Source of the DNA: Anarhynchus alexandrinus | Taxonomy: Eukaryota; Chordata; Aves; Charadriiformes; Charadriidae | Direction of reading: 5' to 3' | DNA length: 64,000 bases | Assembly: GCA_008711295.1 (NCBI GenBank) | Contig: VUYV01000088.1 | Location: 2,351,863 to 2,415,862 of the forward strand | Part shown: piece after piece, positions 12,814-25,700 of the stretch | Position numbering within the stretch: the stretch's first letter is position 1 | How the letters are laid out: each line of letters opens with the position of its first letter | Translations under genes and position numbers: made by a program | Notes under the pieces: generated by a model | The model's input: only the letters and a program-made list of their open reading frames with translations | Told to the model about the DNA's origin: nothing | Databases searched by the model: none

Positions 12814-15064
12814 CAACCAAAAAATCCCCACCCTCTATCTGACCAGGAAGGCAGAAGCGTGTACGTCGTGCGGTAGCTGAGCATGTGAGTGCCTGAGGAA
12901 GATAATGGCAGTGGCTTCAGTCCCAAAGAGTGGTGGCAGGAGAAACACCAGTGTCCTCCCTTGTGGGCTTTGGCTGAGATATGGGGTTTGGCTAAGTCTG
13001 CCCAAGAGCTCTGTTAGCAGAGTGGTGGGGGCACGGTGCTAATTTGGCACGTCCTTGGTTGTTTTTCTTATCTCTCTCCAGTGAGCTCCAGCGCTCTGTT
13101 GAGCTGAGCCCAGAGTCACACGGGACATCTCAAGAGAGCAGAGGATTATACCCAGTCCTTGCCTTCAGTCCAAAGCTGGAGTTAAAAACCAGACAGAACC
13201 ACCTAAAAGAGAGCTCTAACCCCAATGCTGTGCTGAGCGTAGCCATGCCGGGCGCAACGGCATCCAGTTCCTGGCATGGAAACCTCTAAGCCTGGCAGAT
13301 TTCTTTAATGCCCCATGCTTGAATTATATAGGGAGACGAAGCTGGAAACCAGGTCCCTCAGCGGGATGAGTCACACTGTATTACCTCCCCTCGGTGCTCC
13401 ACTCAGAGCATCCGTGTGTTTTGGAGGGGCTCATGACATGACACCATGGGATTTGGGCAGTGGTTGTCTCATTTGGGAATTTCCAATGTTCCTGCAGTGA
13501 TAAGTGCCCAAATGATGTTCCTTTTGGCTTATACAACAGCAGGATGTTGGGCACTTAAATAGCTTTATTAGCAAAAAATGTGGTTTCCTGCAGATTCTGA
13601 GGTACATAATCCCTGGGGGGGTTGTACGTGTTTAAATTGGATATAGTGTCTGAGCTCTGCTCTCCCTACCTGAGGGCTTCTTCTAGCTTTGGTCTGTACG
13701 CTCTTCGTCCTCAGTTCATCAGCTGGAGAGAAGGTATAACAACAGTTCTTGACCTCAGAAGATTTTATCAGGGTTAAACGGGTATCAGGGGTGTTTGGCT
13801 GTGGTGGCAGTGGAGCAATATAAGCAGTAAGACAGAATCTGATGGCACAGAGGAGGAAATGCTGCAATATGCAGATATATTTACTGTTTATCTTTGGCTC
13901 CTACCCATAACATGTTTCTCTGAAACTCTTAAGTGTGTTTTCATACTGTTGATCTTGCACGCGTGCGTGCAGTTCCCAAGAGAAATCTTGCACAGACCCG
14001 AATGTAACACCAGGAGCGCATCTCTCGTGCGAGCGGTACTGCAGGCTCGTGTCCTGCATCCCGCAGCGAGGGATGCTCTGGTGTTGACTGCCAGCGGATA
14101 CGGCACTCACTGTCACGGTATCTGGGGCTGGGTTTGGCTTTCCATTCAGCCAAGGGATGACGTTTCCAAAAAGAAACTTCTACAAAACAGGGAGTCTCTG
14201 GGAGATAATTAGGTGGTTGTATAAATAATGAGTGAGGGCCAGATATTATCTGCTAGCTCTGTAGTCACATCCACGGAGAGAAGAGATGAGCTTTCTTCGG
14301 GGGCAGGAGAGTTCTCTCAGCTCAATTAAATGGACGTATAGTACCAGCCTGACACTGAGCATTTGTTCCCATAGAAGCCTGTTAAAGGGAAATACAGTTA
14401 ATGTTGCATACAGCCTGTGTTTAGACCTCCCGCCTGGATTATGAAAAATGTTAAAGCTAAAAAAAACCCCACTCATTATTTGAGTTTCAAAACCTGGCTG
14501 GCTCCTGAACGCTCTCTGCAGCAGGGCCAACCTTTTCCACTGGCCGATTAGCTTCTTGTTATCTTGTTGCAAATGCCTGGCTTCACTATTCCTGTACTTT
14601 ATTTTAAAAGGCTTTTGCTGTGTGCAATTGAATATACTGTAATCTTCTTATCAAATACTAAAGCTCTTTAGTGATGCCATTTTGAAACATACTACAGTTT
14701 TTAAATTGCAAATTCTTCCCTGGCTGGAAGGTCTCTGTTCTCGGTTTAGGTAGTGGTTGAGAATATATATATGTGTACATGTGTGGCTGTATATAAACAC
14801 TGGAAAACATACTGTCCCCTTTTCTGATAATGTACATTTGTGGGTTCTCTCCAGAACACTGGGAAGGGAAGATCTGGGTTACGAAGGTGGTAGCTGCCGT
14901 CCTGGGTCATTTTGGGGTGCTTGTCCTGTGGTTTTTTGGGTTGCATTTAGAACCTCCAAAGAGACCAATAAATTCTCCCTGAACAAGAGCAAGGTTTTTC
15001 ATTATTATTTTTATTATTTAAGTGAAAGAACAAGGCTGGTCTAGTTTTGAGTACAGAACTGAAA

Positions 15065-15245
15065 GTCTGAGCTCATATATTCTGGTCTCACATCCATCAG
15101 TAACTTGTGATGTGACTTGAAACGAAATCACTTAACCTGTGAGTCTGTTTCCCTACCTGTAAAATGGGGTTGAGAGTAAGAGGAACGCCATGAGCATTAA
15201 ATATTTAATGTTTGTAAAGTGCTTTGAAGACAAAGAGTGCCACAT
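15065..15245 (+). repeat. MIR-type SINE, including its 3' tail
   Basis: The middle carries TGTGACTTGAAACGAAATCA, then CACTTAACCTGTGAGTCTG and ACCTGTAAAATGGGG, matching the MIR body. The 3' part carries TTTGTAAAGTGCTTTGAAGA, the tail that MIR shares with L2-type LINEs. This is the best-preserved MIR in the window. Confidence 0.85.
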
Positions 15246-16095
15246 ACATGCTTATCACTGTATTAAAATATGAGGAGCTAGATAACCTTGTGTATGAAAA
15301 TTCTGCTAGAAACTGTAACTTTGGGAATGAAGACCAAAGTGGGAAAAGAAGGGGCATCTTGCAGAATTGTGTATTGAGAATTTTGAATGAAACGCACTGG
15401 AGAGTCTGTCTCTAAAGAATTAGCAGAGGCAGTCTTCAGGACCACTGAAAATAACCTTCGGAAAGTCATAGGATTCAGTAAATAGACAAAGTTGGACTTT
15501 TCTGCTAGTAAAGAAAAAAAGGAAGGAAACTTCGAAACAAATTACTCTGTTTAGCCTGGCCACAGTAATCAAGCATGTAATGGGGCCATTATGTGAATGC
15601 TGGGAAATAAGACATCTAGTTATAGACAGGCATTATTTCGAAGTGTATGTCTAATCCATCCTCAGTGGATGTTATTACTTACCTAGAAGATCAAGGAAAT
15701 ACAATGGATATGTACTTTATTCAGGAAAGCAATTGGTAGAGCACTCCATCTGTGAAGATCGTTCCAAGCTGCTCGTACACTTACGTCAGCTTAGAAATTA
15801 TTTACAAGTGGATAGGCAAAAATATAATGGAACAATGCATGGAACGAAATTTTATAAGAAACTGGGAATAAAGCACATGTCTTCAAAGCAAGTAATAAAG
15901 CAAAAACCCAGCCTTCGTAATAATGTAGGAGGTCTTCCCCATGGTGTCTTTCAGAAATACACTAAAATATTGCGGATACAGAAATATTCAGTCCTTTCTG
16001 ACTCTCCTCCCCACTACTACAGAGAATGAGTTTGTGACTGCTTTGGGGGATTCTGGAAGAAGAAAAAAATTAGTTCTTTTTTGCTGCAGGCCTTT
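15246..16095. other. Unique intronic DNA, no feature seen
   Basis: AT-rich sequence between the MIR and the LTR. The 98-codon plus-strand frame at 15733 has no recognisable domain and no splice context. Confidence 0.5.
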
Positions 16096-16975
16096 GCTCG
16101 CTGTGGTGGGTTGGCTGTGGCCAGTGTCCAGACCCTCACCCAGCCACTCTCTCCATCCCCCTCCTCAAGAGGACGGGGAGAGAAAGTAAGATGAAAAAGC
16201 TCATGGGTCAAGACAAGGATAGGGAGGTCACCTACCAAGTACCGTCCTGGGCAACACAGACTCAACTCAGGGAAAATTAGTTTATTGCCAATTAAGTTAG
16301 AGTTGGATGGTGAGAAACAAAGTGAAAAGTTGAAGCAACTTCCCCCAGCCCCTCTCTCTTCCCAGGCTCAACCCCACTCCTTCATTCCTAACTCTTCCAC
16401 TCCCCCATCCCCAATGGGGGAGCAGCTCCTCTCTGCTGCTTCTTCCTCCTCATGCTTCTTCCCTGCTCCAACATGGGTCCTTCCCGCGGGACACAGTCCT
16501 TCAGGAGCTGCTCCGAGGGTCCCTCCCACGGGCTGCAGTCCTTCAGGATGAGCTTCTTCCAGCGTGTGTCCTCAGTGGGCTGCAGCTCCTGCCAGGAGCC
16601 TGCTCCACCATGGGCTCCTCTCCACAAGGAGAGGACCATGAGGTCCTCCATGGGCTGCAGAGTGGATAAGTGCTTCCACTGTGCTCCTCTCCACAGGCTG
16701 CAGGGTGATCCCTGCCCTGGCACCTGGAGCACCTTCTCCCCCTCCTCCCTCTCTGACCTCGGTGTTGGCAGAGCTGTTTCTCACATTTTCCCTCATTCCT
16801 CACTGCCTGTGCAGTGTTTTTGCCCTTTCTTAAAAGTGTTTCACAGAGGCACCACCGTCTTTGCTGAGGGACTCGGCTGTGCCCTGCGGCGGGGCCATGG
16901 TGGAACCGGCTGTGAGGGGACAGGGCAGCCCTGGCCCCCTCCCCAGACACCCCCCCGCAGCCTCCACCCCTCAGG
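16096..16975 (-). mobile_element. Degenerate solo LTR of an avian endogenous retrovirus
   Basis: The plus-strand edge GGTGGGTTGGCTGTGGCCAG, the block GGGTCAAGACAAGGATAGGG, and the series of 'GGGCTGCAGTCCTTCAGGA' modules match an LTR type I recall as widespread in birds. It is read on the minus strand because an AATAAA polyadenylation signal lies there (complement of 16281-16286), close to what would then be the 3' end. No gag, pol or env sequence flanks it, so it is a solo LTR left by recombination. The far edge near 16960-16975 is uncertain and I see no target-site duplication. Long open frames inside it (up to 188 codons) follow from the GC-rich repeats and are not genes. Family name not assigned. 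Confidence 0.78.
16465..16735. repeat. Degenerate minisatellite inside the LTR
   Basis: Imperfect units of very roughly 40-60 bases recur, each built around TGCTCC, then GGGTCC or GGGCTCC, then GGGCTGCAG with or without TCCTTCAGGA. At least five recognisable GGCTGCAG cores are present. The arrangement is characteristic of this LTR type. Confidence 0.7.
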
Positions 16976-19900
16976 TCAACGACTAGGAAGAAAGATGTTG
17001 ACGAGAAAGGTGTGTTAGTTCATTACAACAATCAATAATTTAACTTTTTTTTTTTTATTTTTTTGAGAGGGAACTGTTCAGGTGTTTATGGGCAAGCTTA
17101 GACATATATTATATTTTATGTGTGATTTACCTGGCCCCTGTTTCTGTCAGACAGGCAGGTTGCTGGATGAGGCGGGAGGGCTGTGCTGTTCACCGAGCCA
17201 GAGCCGCGCGATCGTAACAGCCTCCTGCGCTTTTTGGCCTTAAAAATCTATAAATTCGCAAGACTAACAGAAATGGTGCAGTGACTCATCCCCGTGGCAA
17301 TCAAGGTGTCACAGCAAATCAAAAGTTTCCACTGCTTCTCTGAGACGGGAATTGAGAGAAAATGTTGACGGTAATTAAAAGAATTGCTCATACGAGTCTG
17401 CGGAACGCCAGTGTGCCTCATCAGATACGTGTCTTCGAACGATTTATGGCTCCATCTTGGGTGGTACGTGCCCATGCCCAGAGCAGTGGAGCGGGACATG
17501 GCTCCCCGGCCGGGGTGTGCTGCGGGGGCCTCACCTCCCGCGGGGCTGCATTTCCCATTCCATGCCTTTCCCCAGCATTTAGAGCTGCGGCTTTATTCTC
17601 TCACATGCCATCGTCTGTTGGGATTATTTACTGGGAGTGGAAGTACCTTTGCCTGATCTTCCTGTGCCCGCTTCTCTTGAGGCCTAAGAATTGCTTGAAT
17701 GATGGTAATTCACAGTCTCGGCGTTTGACCGCTGGTTTTGCTGCCTCAAAGAGCCTGAATTTCAGGCCAAACTCATTAGCAACTACATTGTTGCTGTCGT
17801 GTAGGATGCATGCTTCTCTTAAGAGCTGTAAGGTTTACACACGTGAGGAGTAACTCTGCTCAAAGTGATGTCTTTGTAATACGTTCCTTTATGTCTCCTT
17901 GGAATGTTTTAGATCTCTGTGAAAACAAACTCCTTAGTAAGTTTTGTAGTGGTAATAAAATAATTTCCTCCAATGTCTCGCTATTAGATGTCACAACATA
18001 CTTTTTGGTTTTCCTCCTCATGTTGATGGGGAAATGGCAATGCGAGGAAAGATTTATCAATCAGGAAAATGATCTGGTATTTCCCTCCTCTTTTCATCTA
18101 CCCAAAAAAACCTGATGGGCTGTGATGCAAAGTGTCTCTAAGCAATGCATATAATGTATGCGATTACTGCATGCTCAGCAGCCAAACGCAAACATTGCAG
18201 AGTAGAAACACAAGGTTTATCTAAAAATAAACAAAAAGGAAACAGAAATCTGTACTTCAGATTCTACACGCAAGCTGTTCAAACAGTCAGATCTTAATAG
18301 TAGATTTAAAAGTGTCAACAGCAATGGCCTTGTTTTTTTGCATGGTTAAAACTTGTCAGCAAATTCAGTCTTTTGAGTGATAATAACACTAAAAGGCTTA
18401 CAACAGACTGTCCTTGGTGTATTGCAAAAAAAAAAAAGAAAAAAAAACCTTACAGGAACAACAAGTATCTGTTGACCTGGGGTCGCCGTGGGAATCTCAG
18501 GGCACTGTTGTAGGCTGAGAAGCTCCTTGAGGAAAGAGCAAAATCCATGAAATCATTGCATTGCTTAACCATGCAGCGAAAGGCCAGAAGGGAACAGACC
18601 TCTTCGGATTATATTTAGTAACGATGAAGATTTGGCTTGTAGGAGTCGCTTAGTGCCACATAGTATTTTGCCCACCCTCCTCCCTGCTCCTCCTCTGAAA
18701 AATTTCCTCTGATCTCATCTGAAAGTAGTCACATGCTCATGAGCAATTTTTCCATTTTCCAGCAAACCAGACAAAATTATTCTAAAAGCAATTAAAAAAA
18801 AAAAAGAAATTATTTTGCTCCACATATGTTTACTCACAGATGGGCCAGGCTGGATCCGTACTGGAAGACGCAGGGATGGGACGGTGGAGAATAAAGTATG
18901 CGATGCTTACAAATATTAAGCTATCCTCTGATGCACTCCTGTAAATTGAAGTGACTACTGTTGCTGTTAAGGTTGGCTTTACACATATTTTTTGCTGGTG
19001 TTGACATCTACTGGATAAATTTGCTACTGGCAGGAGGAATACACTCGGTTTCGAAGAACAGGAGAGTGCTGTTGCCCTCCTCTCGGGAAGCTCGCGCGGC
19101 ACAGCCCCGTCTTGCGGAGTCAGATACCCGCGCTGCTTCCTTTTTTGCCGTTTTCTTTTTGTCGTGTTCTGTTTCCAAAATTGTCCTGCGAACAAAAATT
19201 GAATTTAAAGATAGTAAATTGCAAGCGCACTTGGGCAGCAGACTGATGAAACAGCTGCGGTCGTTCTTTCATAGACTTGAATTTCTCTGTTTCGCCCAAG
19301 GCAGTAAAGGGAAATCAGTTTATTAGTTTCACTTTGGTCACTAGTGAATATCATCCCCCCCTCACAAAAAATAACACTTTAATTCTGCTTGATTTGAAAT
19401 CATTGACCGATCAGGAATGAGGCATGTGAAGGGAGCTTCCAAGACTGAATTACACCGTAGGCCTGGAAGATCAATTGTTTGGGAGGAGAGCTGAGACGCC
19501 GCAGCCTTATATTACACCTGCCTGTTTATTACACTTGGCCTGAGGGGAAGGCAATGCACCATTCTGATCTGTTGCCTCGGAGAAGTACGGATGTAAAATG
19601 AATGCAAAATAAGGGAGCAGCGAGTTATTTTTTTATGTTAATACATTTTATATTGATATTGAGGACATTTGAGTAAACTGAGCTTCTAGTTTATAGAAGA
19701 GAGTATGTGTTTTTCCTTCGTTCTATGCCAATATTCTTTGCTAAATGTGGTTTTTTTTTTTCAGTTTCTCAATAATATTTGTAGGGATTGACTGGTAGGT
19801 AGCAGTAGCACAAATACTTAGTAAAATTAGTCCCACTGGAAGATTACTCAGATGCTACAGCTCTTCTTCTTAGTCCTCCTTCCTCCGCTCTTTCTGCCTG

Positions 19901-22700
19901 TTTTAATGATTTCACTTTAAGAAAAATGACCTGAGGCACAGCAGAAAGGGGGAAAAAAAAAGTCACAAGAAAAAAAAACCAACTGATGGACTTACGCTTT
20001 GGCAAATCCATGGAACAGAAGTGAGGCCAGATGTTTGCTATACAGGCGTTTGGCATGTATATAACAATCTCGCTACAAGACTGCATATAGAGTTCTTGAC
20101 AGCTTTGGTTGAACAAAATGAATGATTGCTATTCAGGATAAAATGCAAACATTTTGGCCAGTGCTTGCAAATCTAGGAGTTTTAAAGTTACATTCTTAAC
20201 TAGATTCTTGGTATTCCTAAATCCATATTTAAGTAGGTGCTTGCCAAACATGATTTGATTTCTGTAATTTTTAAAGGTTCTACATCACCTAACGTATCTG
20301 GAGAGGGATACGGCGAGTGGTTCATGCTTCTGAGAAATGAGCTGATGCTTATTTTATCGTGTTATTTCTAAAGCAGCTAATTAAAAGCTTCAGACCTCTG
20401 GCCTAGAAAAGGTAGGTTGCTGATTTACTGCATTCAGCAAGCAGTCTTCATCCAACAGTTGAAAAAATAAAACGTGAGTCGCTGGTGGCAATTTTAAGTG
20501 CGAAGCAAGAAAAGGTGGTGGAAGAAGTGATAACAGGAATAGCTTTCAAGAGGCAGAGGAGCAAGCTGAGAAGCAGTTAACTTTGATACTGGGTGTGGTA
20601 CTAATTCGTTAGGCTGGTGGCACTGTCCCTCTAATTCTTGAAGCATCGCCTTTCAAAACAAAACAAAAATAGCAAGTGGATGTAAGTGATACTTTGTCTA
20701 TTGAACCAACTGAAAATAAAATCAATCCATTTTATGTAACATGGTTAGGCTACAAGAGGTGATGAGCGGTGACTGCAGATGGACAGATAACGTGGGCTCT
20801 GGCCAACTTCAGTGACACGCAGCAGGAAAGGAGCACTTAGGTTCCAAAGGCCTGATGTCTGCCAGGTGAGCTAGAAGTCCAGAATCTCCAGCCAGGAAAA
20901 GGGGCACCTGGTATTGAGGTACTGGTGCTAATGGTACCAGTGCCACGAAGCAAAAAATTGTCCTGTGGAAATATGCAGAGAAACTCCCCTCTCCGGTCCC
21001 TTCACGACCTCCAAAAGTGAGACAAGAATATATGTGGCTCCCTAAATGAGCAGCGAGGTAGCTTCTGAGGGTACGTGAGTGGAGGTTAGGGACAGTCCCG
21101 CATTTAGGGCACCAGAGATTGGAAAAACCTGTAGTTATTCCCCTCTGTGTAGGGATCTTGCATAGTCTCTGGAAATTCAGTTTCTTATTGCAGGATTGGG
21201 ATAACTGCACTTTCCTACCTTAGTGTGAAGCGAGTCATGTTAAAACCTCAAAGGTTCTTGGATACATGTTGGTATGGACTGTGCATGTTCAGTACATTTA
21301 ATGTTTCTTGGTTTTTTTCTGAGGCATTTTGCATCTAATAAGTTTTTTTTATATATCAGGTGCTTAGTGACTGTTTCATGCCTTAAGTGGACATGTGGTC
21401 TTGATTTGGGGGAGCAATATACGTCTCCTTTTAACAAAATGTGTGTGAGAAAACTCTGTGTGGTCAGAGGGCATCAGTCCTGGAAGAGAAAATTTACTAC
21501 TTCCCCTGGTGCTATCTGAAGCTTTTTAAAATGACAGGGGTGGGATGACCCAAAAATATCCTCTAAGGGGGAAATTTGAAGTATTTTATTTATTACACAG
21601 TTTTGCAGCAGTACAGGTGATCCAGAGAGCTTATGCTGTAAAATGTGCTGCACTTAACCCTTTCCTTGGCAGAGAGCTTTCTCCTCTAATAGTTTTGACT
21701 GTTTGATTGGTCTTCCCCAAGGGCTGGAAAATTTAGAACGGCAGTAAATCAAAGGAAATTTCTCCTGCCTTGTCCAAATGTAATTTGAAGACCTAGTCCC
21801 CTCCTCCTCCCCCACCCCCCCGGCAAGAAACCAGCCCCAAAAGAGCCAAGATCCTGTTAATTAAATTTTGTGAGATTTAATTTGTGACATTTGGCAACAC
21901 TGACAGCAGCTTATTCTACATTTCTGCTTTATTAACTATGAAGTCTTAGGCGAGATTAGGTATGTCAGGTGCTGGCAACCACTTAGTGCACTTTGAGAAG
22001 ATGGCCCATTTCCCCAGCAGAAATCCAGCCGTGTCCCTGTCCTCCCTCCTCTACCTCTCCCCGGCGGGCACCGTTGGACCCTGGCCACCAGCTGACGTTC
22101 AGCCAGCCCCTGTGCCGGCAGTCGGGGTGCCGGCCACCGGCTCTGCCGTCTGAGCCCGCACAAACCCTCCACCAACTGGCCTTTAACATAGCAGCTCCTG
22201 GCATTTGGTTTTCTTTCGTTTGCTTTTCATGCTAATGAGATAATTTAATTAGGGAAGTTAATGTTTTTGGGGCAGTGTTTTGCAAGCAGGAGTGTTACAG
22301 AGGAACGTTACGTTTTTTTCTCTCTCCCCATTTTTATACGAGGCTGGGTTGTGGGCAGCGCCGGCTACCCGGGACCCTGTAGAGGCAAATGAGAAAGTTA
22401 TTATGCCTTTGTGTAAAGTTCTGTTGGATTTTCATTTAGAAAACTGCTGTGCAAAATTCCAGTCACGTTGCTGCAGAAGGACCTTGGAAAGCATAAGAAT
22501 CTGCAGCAAATGGCAGCTAGAATTGATTTTTGGGGATGGAGGGTGGTGAGGGTTGAGTTCCGCTCTGAGCTTTTGGGAGGGTGTTTGGAACCAGCCGAGG
22601 GGGAGGACTAGATCAAGCGGGAGATCTTTCCGATAAAAGCCTGAAGAGAGAGAAATGGAATTAGGAATTTCCTCCAGATACATATCCCAAACCAGTATGT
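16976..22700. other. Unique intronic DNA with one small ancient repeat scrap
   Basis: No exon was recognised. Contents include a CpG-enriched spot near 17450-17550, A-rich runs near 18426 and 18794, and a possible ancient CR1 fragment at 18576-18625. The segment 19380-19560 looks like sequence that could be conserved, but that cannot be tested here. Confidence 0.45.
18576..18625 (-). repeat. Possible ancient CR1-like 3' fragment
   Basis: AAGGCCAGAAGGGAACAGAC followed by a partly matching continuation resembles the reverse complement of the 3' end of old reptile/bird CR1 families (AAGGCCAGAAGGGACCA...). It is short and diverged, so weakly supported. Confidence 0.4.
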
Positions 22701-22772
22701 TGCAGGAGGGGTTGGACTAGGTGACCTTTAAAGGTCCCTTCCAACCCAAACTATTCTATAAGTCTATGATGA
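22701..22772 (+). mobile_element. CR1 LINE 3'-end fragment
   Basis: Contains GGGTTGGACTAGGTGACC, then AAAGGTCCCTTCCAACCCAA, then an ATTCTATAAGTCTATGATG tail. This is the CR1 3' UTR with its terminal octamer-like repeats. The coding part is absent or decayed beyond recognition upstream. Confidence 0.9.
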
Positions 22773-25700
22773 CATATTTTCTATCAATTTATAATTGACA
22801 TGAAGTGCGGCTGAGGTTGTGGATCAAGGCCTTTCAAAATAGCCCAAGACACTTGGATGATGGGGAGCTTCCCCAGAAGGAAACCCCTGCACACGATGTA
22901 AACCCCAGAACTTCGTGTGTGTCCCATTCTGGCATGCAGCAGGGTTCATGGTGGGACTGGTCTTCATCTGCTCTCCCCACAGTCTGAGCAGCAGGACCAC
23001 AGGCGCCTCTGGACCTCTGAGTTTTTCTCAGACTACCAATGCTCATGATCAATGAATTGCAGGATGTGTTATCTACTCCGCTCAGGGTGTAAAGGAATTA
23101 GCATTTGAAAGCAAATGACAAAAATAGGAAATGATCATATTGAAGATAAATTTCCAAGAAGCTTAGTAATAAAACATACACATACAGATATTTTAATAAC
23201 CCCTTATTTAGGAAGATCATTTTCTCCCAACTGGAAGAGAAAGAAACCAGACTGGTAAAGTATGGTTTCATTCTCATTGTGGCTGTTTGGGGTTTTTTTT
23301 TCAGTTGAATAGTCTACTCTATATTTTACTTATCTAAAGAGATGATTTTCATATCCATCTTAGGTAGTCAGAAATAATAAGTGTACGCCCTTTGCTACAA
23401 AATTTCGAGACAGAGGGGCAAGAGTCTCATTTGTGCTTCTTGCATAGTGAACTCTATGCTGAGAAGACACTGTTGTGTTGCTGCTCTGATTTATTTTTTT
23501 GTATGTCCCAAAGCATTGCCTCCTCCAGCATACATTTGGAAAATTAAATCCTATATAATCTCTTGAATCTACTGCTCCTTTATCACTTACAGGGTTAGGA
23601 TTTGGGCTTCTTTTTCTTCTTTTTTTTTTTGAAGATCTGATTGTAGCAAAGCAGCTCAAGTCTTTCTGCCTTGTCTTGGATTTTACAAGAGCTTTACAAC
23701 TGTTTACAAGACTAAATCAGGGGTTTACAAAAGTAGACCTTGCTTGATAATAAAGTTGTTTCCTTGCCCCTCAAATATTTCTGGGTCTTATCTTTCTACA
23801 CAGCTGCTTGTAGTTCAGCTTTACAGAATCTCTTGATTGGATTCCTACTGCCTTCGTCTAACAAAGAAGTCTTTCAATGAAGTCACCCAAATGGAAAAAA
23901 AGAAGTAAAAATTGTGAAAATGGATTAGTCAGATCCATGTAGGCTTATAACAGTGATTCTGTATGTGTCTAAGAAAGTCTTTGTAGGTTACAAATAATGT
24001 TGAGCTCCAATAAAACATTTTGTTTGTCACGCTTCTGAGGTAGAGAGTAGGTCTTGAAGCTTCCAGGTCTACGGGCACCCTGTTTTCTTTGCGAGACTTT
24101 CTTAAAGACACGTTTACATGTGTTTAATATGTGTGCGTGTATGGCATTACTATTGAAGTATATCCAGAATTTACGGTAACATTGCTATATTTCAGCGTGA
24201 TTTTGGTGCCATATGCATAAATTACGTCTTCAGTCCTGTGCCCCAGGAAGAGGTTGTTGTGTCGGTATACTCTGATAAAACAGTAGCATTTTCCCCGCAG
24301 TGTGTATCTGAAGCCGTTCAAGCATAGGTACTTAGGCCGCCTTCTTTATCAGTTACAGTTCTTCACGCTAGATCTGATTACAGCAAATCTCTCTCTTCTT
24401 CCTCATCTTTTTTTTTGTGTGGATCTCATAAAATACTTAGGCTTTACATGCACTTAACTGCTTTTGAAGCTCTCTAATAGGCTATTTTATCGATGCTTCC
24501 GTTCATCCAGTCTGAAAACACATAAGGCTATTTAGCTGCTGATTTTAATGTTTCAGACTCTTTCTTTCTTCTTTTCTTCCATTTCCCTAATGACCGTCTA
24601 TCTACTTCCGTTGCTCTGTCTCCGGACCTCTCTTGCCTATCATATTTCTCTAATGTTATTATTTAAAAGGTAAATTTAGAAACAAATGCTTACCCAGGAA
24701 AAATTTAAATTAAAAGGTTGACCTTTATTTTTGAAGTCACTTAATGAAGTTGACTAATAGTCTAAGAAATCTGATTCTCCAGCTTCAGACTGGCTGAAAG
24801 CCTGTTTTTCCTTATATTTATATCTGCGAGGACAGGCGTTTTAAGGAGACTTTGACTAGAGAAGCGTGGAGAGCAGGGAAAAAGCTGCTCTAAGGCTCGA
24901 GCCGGACTGTCATTTAGAGGAACGTGAATAGGAAACATTTCTTCTGCAGAACAGTGAGTGTTTGGGGCTTGGGGGAAGAAGGGCTGTGTTTAAATGTACC
25001 GAGCATAAAAACAAAATGTTAATCGCTTAAGTTTAATAAATCCGCAGCAATGATCTGTTTGAAGCTGGTAAGAGGCCCGTCGTTAGCACGCTGCTGTCGC
25101 AGACGCCTCTGGTCTTTTTCGTGCCTCTGGGTTTGCGTGTGGAAGCTGTGGAAACAAGGAACGCACGAGCTCGCGGAAGAGAGGTGGCGAAAAATGAGTA
25201 CCAGAAGGAGGAAGGTGATTTTAAACTAAGAAGGTAGGAGGATTTCCGAATGGCCCGAGTGTTTTGGGTAAATTTGGAGGCTGGATGTAGTCATCGGCGT
25301 AGGTGCCCCACATTTTAGTCCCAGAGGCACTCAGGTTTTGCAGAAAAACTTTCTCAAATTTTATTGTTGAGCAAGCTGTTTATATGAGACATTTCTAAAA
25401 CTCCTGGTCATAGGAAAAGTTATTTTCTCTAGCAGGGGTGCTCTCACATTTCACTTTCCCTCAAGAGCAATAGGTTTAACGCCGTTTCTTTTTATGGTCT
25501 TCCTCACCTGCTGCATTGCATGTTTTGGCCTTGGAGGGCTCGGAGAGATGCCTGTGCCTCAGAAGGGCATGCAGTATTGTTTCATCCCTCTGTTGCTCTT
25601 CCCTGTTCTTCCCTCCCAAGCCCGTCTTGCTGTGAAAGTAAATTCTGGAGGAATGGGTCGGGTGCGTGTATAATCCTCGTGCCCGGCTCCAGCGCACCGT

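Larger units (their letters stand above)
6786..15064. other. Unique intronic DNA with homopolymer tracts
   Basis: No exon or recognisable transposon was found. The stretch contains an ambiguous base at 8784, poly-T runs near 8742, 10428 and 11029, and a poly-A run near 12799. Mildly CpG-enriched spots occur near 9440-9720, 10620-10920 and 13950-14110. Short open frames here have no recognisable domains. Confidence 0.5.

Noticed and set aside
16452..17018. 188-codon plus-strand open frame
   Set aside because: It lies wholly within or at the edge of the GC-rich solo LTR and its minisatellite; the frame follows from repeat composition and the protein has no domain.
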